In this document: positions 7,298 to 12,087 of the stretch, in pieces
Layout: each line of letters starts with the position of its first letter
Position numbering within the stretch: the stretch's first letter is position 1
Assembly (NCBI GenBank): GCA_029932035.1
Contig: JAOZQV010000075.1
Coordinates: 1 to 12,087 of the forward strand
Length of the DNA stretch: 12,087 bases
Reading direction: 5' to 3'
Origin: Deltaproteobacteria bacterium
GTDB lineage: Bacteria; Desulfobacterota; DSM-4660; Desulfatiglandales; Desulfatiglandaceae
Made by a program: the position numbers and the translations under genes
Notes under the pieces: model-generated
The model's database searches: none
What the model saw: the letters and a program-made list of their open reading frames with translations, nothing else
Told to the model about the DNA's origin: nothing

Positions 7298-7657
7298 TTA
7301 TTCCCCTTTGAGGGACCGTTTTATGAGGGCAAGATAATATTCCATGATGCCCCCGACCGTGCAGTAGCAGACGCGTGGCCCATCAATCTCCCCCTGTATC
7401 CAGCCTGTCTCTTTTAAGACCTTCAGGTGCTGGGATACGCTTGATTGGGCCAAAGGAAGGGCGTTAACAATGTCACCGCAAACACACCTTTCTTCAAGAG
7501 GCTTATTTTCGAGCATACGCACTATCTCTACCCGAGTAGGATGGGCAAGCCCTTTGGAGAGTTCGGCCAATCTTTTTTTACACGCTTCAACAGAGAGTTG
7601 CCCAATCTCATTTGGGTCCACTGAATTCCCTTTACATGTAAACGTTACTGGCTTCAT
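7298..7657 (-). CDS. ArsR-family metal/metalloid-responsive repressor
   Basis: A 119-residue winged-helix repressor of the ArsR/SmtB family, first gene of the hgc operon. ELSKGLAHPTRVEIVRMLEN (helices 1-2) is followed by RCVCGDIVNAL, whose Cys58-Val-Cys60 matches the ELCVCDL metal/metalloid site of arsenic-type sensors, then the recognition helix region LAQSSVSQHLKVLKETGWI and the wing with Cys97-Tyr-Cys99 in GPRVCYC. Cys8 and Cys26 lie near the N-terminus. Such proteins leave DNA when As(III), Cd(II), Hg(II) or another thiol ligand binds. ATG 7657 has AAGGAA about 12 bases upstream. A dyad over its promoter suggests it represses itself, dsrE, hgcA and hgcB. ArsR-like regulators are known next to hgcAB in other bacteria. 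Confidence 0.93.
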   Translation of the reverse strand: MKPVTFTCKGNSVDPNEIGQLSVEACKKRLAELSKGLAHPTRVEIVRMLENKPLEERCVCGDIVNALPLAQSSVSQHLKVLKETGWIQGEIDGPRVCYCTVGGIMEYYLALIKRSLKGE

Positions 7658-7685
7658 GTAGACACAGAGTTCCTTAAATAATCGT

Positions 7686-7705
7686 TTATCGTAGATGTAC
7701 GATAA
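7686..7705. promoter_or_regulatory. Probable ArsR operator, 8-4-8 perfect dyad
   Basis: TTATCGTA at 7686-7693 and TACGATAA at 7698-7705 are perfect inverted repeats separated by four bases. The site covers part of the -10 box and the predicted start of transcription, the classic place for an ArsR/SmtB repressor. A further half-site-like AATCG lies at 7680-7684. Assignment to this ArsR is inference from position. Confidence 0.75.
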
Positions 7706-7730
7706 TAAGGTGTAAACCTTCTTCTGTCAA
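7702..7730 (-). promoter_or_regulatory. Sigma70-type promoter of the arsR-dsrE-hgcAB operon
   Basis: On the minus strand TTGACA (7725-7730) is followed after exactly 17 bp by TATTAT (7702-7707). This is a consensus -35, ideal spacing and a -10 with one mismatch. Transcription would begin near 7694-7696, giving a leader of under 40 bases before the arsR ATG at 7657. It is the only strong promoter seen for the four genes. Confidence 0.8.
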
Positions 7731-7858
7731 GCACCTTTTTGAATCATCCTGACGATATATGTAAGATGGAAGAGCTCGGGGTGGATGGGATATTTACCAA
7801 CTACCCCGAAAGAGTCTTACGACATCAAAAGGACGGAGGCATAATTGGCTGGGTCTGA
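7709..7858 (+). pseudogene. Glycerophosphodiester phosphodiesterase C-terminal remnant
   Basis: Reading + strand codons in phase with the ATG at 7766 gives NHPDDICKMEELGVDG, continuing IFTNYPERVL to a stop at 7856-7858. This matches the closing part of GDPD-family enzymes (usual form WTVNDPDDMRRLLELGVDGI, then TDYP). Open frame runs back only to 7709, just after two in-frame TAA codons (7703-7708), so about 200 or more upstream residues of the enzyme, including all catalytic ones, are absent. The conserved Trp of the usual WTVN is not present. The remnant overlaps the 3' end of the convergent acyltransferase-hydrolase gene and contains the -35 box of the hgc promoter. It is seen only as a gene end, so it is called broken; family assignment rests on the short motif. 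Confidence 0.7.
7776..7809. other. Weak stem-loop at the end of the acyltransferase-hydrolase gene
   Basis: TCGGGGTGG (7776-7784) can pair with CTACCCCGA (7801-7809) through nine pairs including one G-T wobble, with a 16-base loop covering the minus-strand stop codon. No T-run follows on either strand, so intrinsic termination is doubtful; part of the pairing comes from conserved GDPD coding sequence and may be accidental. Confidence 0.25.
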
Positions 7859-10016
7859 CAACGCTAAGGGCTTGCGCGAAGTCTCCTATGGCCCGATGGA
7901 CTCTCTCCGCCCTTTTTCCCAACAAGATGCCGTGGCGGTTGAAGTTAAGAAGTCGGTATTCCTTGTCTTCAGAGCTAATGAGCTTAAATACCTTTCTTGA
8001 TCCTTTTGGGTCTACTATGGGGTCTCCGTCCGCCTGGATCACAATGGCAGGGGCTTTGATTTGGGGCAGTTTTTGCTCCACGGATTCCATTAGCAAGCTC
8101 AGCTCTCTGACACCACATACGGGATTTCGGAAGTAGTTGATGTGGGGATTTTCAGGTCTGTTTTCCAAAAACTCTTTTTTTGCTCCATCTATGTTAATGA
8201 GATCCATACATCGATTCCACACGCCTACGGCAGGAAGAAATTTTACGGAAAAGTCCTGAAGGCGAAGGGGGGGCGAAACGGCAAATACGCCCGCAAGACC
8301 TTCTACCCTTGCCCCAAGATCCAGCGCTAGACCAGCTCCGGTGGAAAACCCTCCAACGATCACCTTCTTGCACAAACTGCTGATAATGGCATACCCTTCG
8401 TCGACGGATTCCATCCAGTCCGTATACGTTCTGGTGGCCAGGTCATCGGGAGATGTTCCGTGCCCGCTCAAGCGGGGAGCGTAAATTAGAAAGCCCCTTT
8501 TGCCGAGATAAACCGCCAGTTCCTTCACCTCCGCGGGTGCTGCCATATATCCATGGATCAAAATAATGCCGGTCCCCCTGAGCCGGTTTCCGATCAGATA
8601 GGGCATCCCTACCTTTTTGTCTTTGGATTCCCCTTCCATATGGAAGATTGCATAGTCCTCCTCAAACCGGTGAATGGCTTTATTCATCAGCTTCTTTGCA
8701 ATGTGACGCTTCACCAAAAAGCCCGGGCGCCACGAGATACGGCGGATTTGACGCTGAAGTTTTTTCAGAGGTTCCACCTCATTTGCAATGACCTGCACCG
8801 GATTATCAATACGCATCCGGTGGAAATCAAAACCACTTCCAAATTTTGCGCGATCCTTGATCAACCCCCCTTTCTCCTTTTCTATAATACCCTTGCCTAA
8901 GGCCAGCGACAAGAACTCGTTGTACTTGTGAAAACGGTCGTCCGTAAGGAGAGGAACTTGATCTTTTCTGAGGTCTCCATGCAGATAAACGCCCGTTTGG
9001 TTCAGCTTTAGAGTAGCTGCGAGGAAGACCCTTCGCCTGAAATCCATTTCATCGATTTTCCTGCGCGGCATAGCCTTTAGCATGGAGGCAAACAGGTGAT
9101 CGTGGTTTACCGTGGTCATACCGTAGATGGCCGACATGTATTTAAACATGATTTTCAGCGCCATCCTGCGCATGATCCGTCTTGACGGGATCGGGTCGTC
9201 AAAATTGATTCTGCGGGTGGCGGCAATATCTTTCAAGATAAATGGTCTTTGAAGAAACTTTGCGATTTCGATCGGTTCTCCGAATCGGATGTCCACATCA
9301 ACGCCGGATAGAAGCATCGTGCCTTCTGCCATAACCTCTTCAATGGCCCGTTCGGAAGGATCATTGAGAACCTTGGGTAACAGGGCGCTGATCATGTTCT
9401 CATGGGCCCTCAAGGGATAATAGGTGATGTTTATGGGAACGATATAGGTGCGTTTATTTAAGACCGGTTCAATAGAGTCCATTTGAAATTGGGCCATAAG
9501 GTGTTTTGCGTCATCAGGTGCAACATCTTTCAAAGCCTTTAATCTCTGTCTGTAGAATTCCGTCCTGATCGCAAGGGTCGCGGCCCCAGTATGCGGTGGA
9601 TGCTTTTTGCCCCCCGCATAGGAGATCATATAACGGCCTTTCTCAACGATCTTCTTTCCTTTTACCATACGTCCTTCGGGATAAATCACCCATATTGCCT
9701 CTCCGGTGAGAAGGGTCTTCACCATAAGGAGATCCCTGTCAGGATCACGGGTAGAGATAACACCCAGTTTATCGAAGATGGCAGCGAGGGGACCTTTAAA
9801 GAGGCTGTAGTCGGCAAGCGACCAGACCGGAATTCCTGTGAGTTGGTGGAGGTGGTGAGGCAGAAACAGGGTTTCGATCCTGGTAAAATGGTTGGCCACG
9901 AAGATTATCGATCCATCGGGGATGTTTTCTTTACCGTGAATATTAATTTTGAGTTTTGAGAGTTGAGAGAGCCCTTTTATGGCAAGGCTTGTTGTCAGGT
10001 AGGCAAAATTGTTCAT
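7794..10016 (-). CDS. Fusion of PlsC-like acyltransferase and alpha/beta hydrolase
   Basis: A 740-residue protein with two recognisable enzymes. Residues about 20-260 look like a lysophospholipid/glycerolphosphate acyltransferase: NHFTRIE at 42-48 is the catalytic box, here His43-X4-Glu48 instead of the usual Asp, and YPEGR at 112-116 is the phosphate-binding box. Residues about 480-720 form an alpha/beta hydrolase: oxyanion-side HG at 488-489, nucleophile elbow GGFSTG with Ser558, acid Asp665 in QADGD and His695 in NRHG. The middle (about 300-470) is basic and not recognised. Membrane lipid remodelling is a reasonable guess; substrates cannot be read from sequence. The ATG at 10016 has GAGGAT about 8 bases upstream. 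The last 20 or so residues overlap the GDPD remnant antisense and may not be native to the hydrolase fold. Confidence 0.85.
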   Translation of the reverse strand: MNNFAYLTTSLAIKGLSQLSKLKINIHGKENIPDGSIIFVANHFTRIETLFLPHHLHQLTGIPVWSLADYSLFKGPLAAIFDKLGVISTRDPDRDLLMVKTLLTGEAIWVIYPEGRMVKGKKIVEKGRYMISYAGGKKHPPHTGAATLAIRTEFYRQRLKALKDVAPDDAKHLMAQFQMDSIEPVLNKRTYIVPINITYYPLRAHENMISALLPKVLNDPSERAIEEVMAEGTMLLSGVDVDIRFGEPIEIAKFLQRPFILKDIAATRRINFDDPIPSRRIMRRMALKIMFKYMSAIYGMTTVNHDHLFASMLKAMPRRKIDEMDFRRRVFLAATLKLNQTGVYLHGDLRKDQVPLLTDDRFHKYNEFLSLALGKGIIEKEKGGLIKDRAKFGSGFDFHRMRIDNPVQVIANEVEPLKKLQRQIRRISWRPGFLVKRHIAKKLMNKAIHRFEEDYAIFHMEGESKDKKVGMPYLIGNRLRGTGIILIHGYMAAPAEVKELAVYLGKRGFLIYAPRLSGHGTSPDDLATRTYTDWMESVDEGYAIISSLCKKVIVGGFSTGAGLALDLGARVEGLAGVFAVSPPLRLQDFSVKFLPAVGVWNRCMDLINIDGAKKEFLENRPENPHINYFRNPVCGVRELSLLMESVEQKLPQIKAPAIVIQADGDPIVDPKGSRKVFKLISSEDKEYRLLNFNRHGILLGKRAERVHRAIGDFAQALSVVRPSQLCLRPFDVVRLFRGSW

Positions 10017-10505
10017 GGATACTCATCCTCGCAGAAGATTTGCCCTTCATATCTCAGGCCGTGTTAGCTCGGCGGTATTTGATACCCGCTGAACAAAGGT
10101 TGTGGTGAGATGTATATTATAAGATTACAGGGAGAAAGGCAATAGTGCGAAGGTTTCAACCCCTGGTCCATTATTCAGATGCTTCGCCATACGCCTTCTA
10201 ACTTTGATTTCGACATGTAGTCTTTCTTGCTTGATTTCAAGGTGGGTGACAGGTAAGATCGTGTACCGGAACCAAATTGAATATTGACTATTGAATATTG
10301 ACTATTTTTGGTATCGCTTTGCTCTGTCTTTTCTATTAGAACCGATAGAATTCCTTGGTATCGTTCATAAGAACGTAAAAGCAGCTTATAATTTTTCATG
10401 TATGTCTCTTTTTCCTTTGTCTGTGTAGGTCTGTGTGGGTCTGTGGCGAATTTCGTGTTGATTTGTTAATGGATTAAAATTTTTTCAGAAAGCAGGTAAT
10501 TGCTA
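10017..10505. other. Divergent intergenic region with short tandem repeats
   Basis: This 489-bp gap separates the divergent acyltransferase-hydrolase and purL genes and should hold both promoters. TTGAATATTGACTA occurs twice in perfect tandem at 10277-10304. A 10-bp unit CTGTGTAGGT, CTGTGTGGGT, CTGTGGCG repeats at 10421-10448. A small minus frame (10175-10399, 74 codons) crosses the first repeat, has no good ribosome site and resembles no family I recognise, so I do not call it a gene. No tRNA, riboswitch or purine-box structure was recognised. Confidence 0.55.
10116..10144 (-). promoter_or_regulatory. Possible promoter for the acyltransferase-hydrolase gene
   Basis: A perfect TATAAT on the minus strand lies at 10116-10121, about 100 bases before the ATG at 10016. 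The -35 side is weak: TTGCCT at 10137-10142 with 15-bp spacing, or TATTGC at 17 bp. The call rests mainly on the -10 match. Confidence 0.35.
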
Positions 10506-12087
10506 ATGGCTTTTAGACTGGAAATCAGGTTAAAAAACGAGCTGGTAGATGCTGACGGTGCCGGTATCAGGCGTAAGGCAAGGGGGTATTTCGGATTTAA
10601 AGTTGAGGAGGTACGGGTGATCCGGGTCTTGACCATCGACGCCCATCTGAGGTCCGAACAATTGGATCGTATCCGTACAGAGATATTTACAAACCCTGTC
10701 ACGGAAGAATCCTCCTATTCTACGATCGCACGGGAATTTGACTGGCTGATATGGGTCGGTTTTCGTCCGGGAGTAAGGGATACCGCCGGGAGCACGGCGG
10801 GCGAGGCCGTTGAGGACCTTTTGGGGATCGATTTCAAGCCGGGCGAGGCCATTTATACCTCCAAACTCTATGAGATTAGAGGGGGCCTTGACGAACAACA
10901 GGTCCATAAGATCGCGGGCGATCTGTTGGCCAATGAGGTTATCCAGCAATGGAAGATATTTTCGCGGGACGAGTGGCGGCCCGATGAAGGGATCGGCGTG
11001 TTAGTCCCGAAGGTGATCCTTGACCACGAACCAGAGGTCAGCGCTATATCTATCGGAAGCGACGAGGAACTGAAAAGAATATCCGATGAGCGAAATCTGG
11101 CGCTCCAGGAGAGAGACATTCCTGTTATCCGGGACTACTTTTTGAGAAAAGAGATACAAAATGAGAGGAAAAAGGTGGGACTCGATCTCCCTACAGATAT
11201 AGAGCTGGAATATATATCCCAGGCACGCAGCGACCACTGCAATCACAACACCTTCAGGGGGCTTTTCAGATACCACGATCTTTACACCGGAGAGAGGGAA
11301 ATAGTGGATAGCCTCTTCAAATCGTGCATTGAGGACCCTACCCTGAAGATCAAGGAGGAAAAAGAATGGGTAATATCCGTCCTGTGGGATAACGCCGGCG
11401 TGGGGCGATTTGACAATGACCACTATTATGTCATTACAGGTGAGACCCACAACAGCCCCTCCAATATGGAGGCCTACGGGGGCGCAATAACAGGGATCGT
11501 TGGGATCTATCGAGATCCCATGGGTACGGGAAAGGGATCAAAGCTGATCTTGGGGATGTACGGGTACTGCGTGGGTCATAGGAATTATCAGGGTGACCTG
11601 ACCCCACATCTCCATCCCAGGCGACTGCTTGACGGGATCATTGAGGGTGTAAGGGACGGGGGGAACAAGAGCGGGATTCCTACGCCCTTCGGATTGCTCC
11701 TCTTTGACGAAAGCTATACCGGGAAATGTCTTGTTTTTGTGACTACCATGGGGATAATGCCTGCCATGATCGGTGATGAGTCATCTGATAAGAAAACCAC
11801 TATGCCCGGAGATCTCATTATCATGTCGGGTGGCAGGGTAGGCAAAGACGGCATTCATGGGGTAACAGCCGCATCGGAAACCTACAGCGAGCACACCCCT
11901 GCCGGTCACGTACAGATAGGGGACCCGTACACACAGAAAAAGATGCATGATTTTTTGAACGAGGCAAGAGATGAGGGACTCATATCCTACATTACTGATA
12001 ATGGAGGCGGTGGCCTCTCCTCCTCTATAGGCGAGTCGGCCCGTTTCAGCAACGGCTGCATTGTGGAATTAGACAAGGTGCCCCTGA
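10506..12087 (+). CDS. purL: FGAM synthase, PurS-like region fused to PurL (5' part)
   Basis: Phosphoribosylformylglycinamidine synthase, the ATP- and glutamine-dependent fourth step of purine synthesis. The frame is open for 527 codons to the window end without a stop. Residues about 1-175 look like two PurS-type units in series (FKVEEVRVIRVLTID, then EAIYTSKLYEIRGGL), as in the large PurL where this region mimics a PurS dimer. The PurL core begins near 225: ARSDHCNHNTFRG with His244, then the signature ITGETHNSPSNMEAYGGA with Glu313-Thr-His-Asn316, RDPMGTGKGS, and GGRVGKDGIHG, AASE and TDNGGGGLSSS typical of the ATP/metal site. The ATG at 10506 has only a weak AGGT site nearby. The glutaminase part (PurQ) is not in view, so it may be separate or downstream. 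Confidence 0.93.
   Translation, partial: MAFRLEIRLKNELVDADGAGIRRKARGYFGFKVEEVRVIRVLTIDAHLRSEQLDRIRTEIFTNPVTEESSYSTIAREFDWLIWVGFRPGVRDTAGSTAGEAVEDLLGIDFKPGEAIYTSKLYEIRGGLDEQQVHKIAGDLLANEVIQQWKIFSRDEWRPDEGIGVLVPKVILDHEPEVSAISIGSDEELKRISDERNLALQERDIPVIRDYFLRKEIQNERKKVGLDLPTDIELEYISQARSDHCNHNTFRGLFRYHDLYTGEREIVDSLFKSCIEDPTLKIKEEKEWVISVLWDNAGVGRFDNDHYYVITGETHNSPSNMEAYGGAITGIVGIYRDPMGTGKGSKLILGMYGYCVGHRNYQGDLTPHLHPRRLLDGIIEGVRDGGNKSGIPTPFGLLLFDESYTGKCLVFVTTMGIMPAMIGDESSDKKTTMPGDLIIMSGGRVGKDGIHGVTAASETYSEHTPAGHVQIGDPYTQKKMHDFLNEARDEGLISYITDNGGGGLSSSIGESARFSNGCIVELDKVPL

Noticed and set aside
5406..7657. A mer-type mercury resistance operon
   Set aside because: No MerA, MerB, MerT/P or MerR features; the regulator is ArsR-type and the enzymes are HgcA and HgcB.
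9591..9959. 122-codon + strand frame within the acyltransferase region
   Set aside because: Antisense to the HX4E and PEGR coding region of a well-supported gene; no independent support.
10175..10399. 74-codon minus-strand frame in the intergenic region
   Set aside because: No convincing ribosome site, runs through a 14-bp tandem repeat and gives low-complexity sequence (NSQYSIVNIQ); no family recognised.
10277..10448. CRISPR array
   Set aside because: Repeat units are 10-14 bp, directly adjacent and without spacers; no cas genes.
10868..11450. Minus-strand open frames opposite purL
   Set aside because: The + strand carries clear PurL motifs through this region; the antisense frames have no recognisable features.

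Overview
The window looks like chromosomal DNA of an anaerobic bacterium of the Desulfobacterota (old Deltaproteobacteria) type, probably a sulfate reducer, syntroph or relative. This is inferred from the gene content (hgcAB, a DsrE-like protein, a PurS-PurL fusion, the form of the leucine genes) and from no marker gene. No rRNA, tRNA, CRISPR array or complete insertion sequence was seen.

Region 1 (1-5133, + strand) is a branched-chain amino acid operon: the 3' end of a citramalate synthase gene (cimA), then leuA, leuC, leuD and leuB. Together leuA-leuCD-leuB carry out the three steps from 2-oxoisovalerate to the keto acid precursor of leucine; CimA would feed isoleucine synthesis from pyruvate. 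The cimA end is broken: about 54 bp of its dimer/regulatory-domain coding sequence is present twice, 103 bp apart, and the second copy carries an in-frame stop where the first has a Lys codon.

Region 2 (5134-5405) is a gene-poor gap with a 161-bp element bounded by 23-bp near-perfect inverted repeats, possibly a miniature inverted-repeat element.

Region 3 (5406-7730, - strand) is the highlight: a compact operon arsR - dsrE-like - hgcA - hgcB. HgcA (corrinoid membrane protein with the NVWCAAGK cap-helix motif) and HgcB (two-cluster ferredoxin with C-terminal Cys pair) are the known mercury methylation pair. A strong promoter (TTGACA, 17 bp, TATTAT) precedes arsR, and a 20-bp dyad overlaps its -10 box, which predicts control of the whole operon by the ArsR repressor.

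Region 4 (7709-10016) holds, on the + strand, the orphan C-terminus of a glycerophosphodiester phosphodiesterase and, convergent with and overlapping it, a 740-residue minus-strand protein joining a PlsC-like acyltransferase to an alpha/beta hydrolase. The phosphodiesterase tail abuts the hgc promoter, so the hgc operon appears to sit at a recombination junction, with the inverted-repeat element on its other side.

Region 5 (10017-10505) is non-coding with short tandem repeats. Region 6 (10506 to the end, + strand) is the first 527 codons of a PurL-type FGAM synthase with a PurS-like N-terminal region, running off the window.
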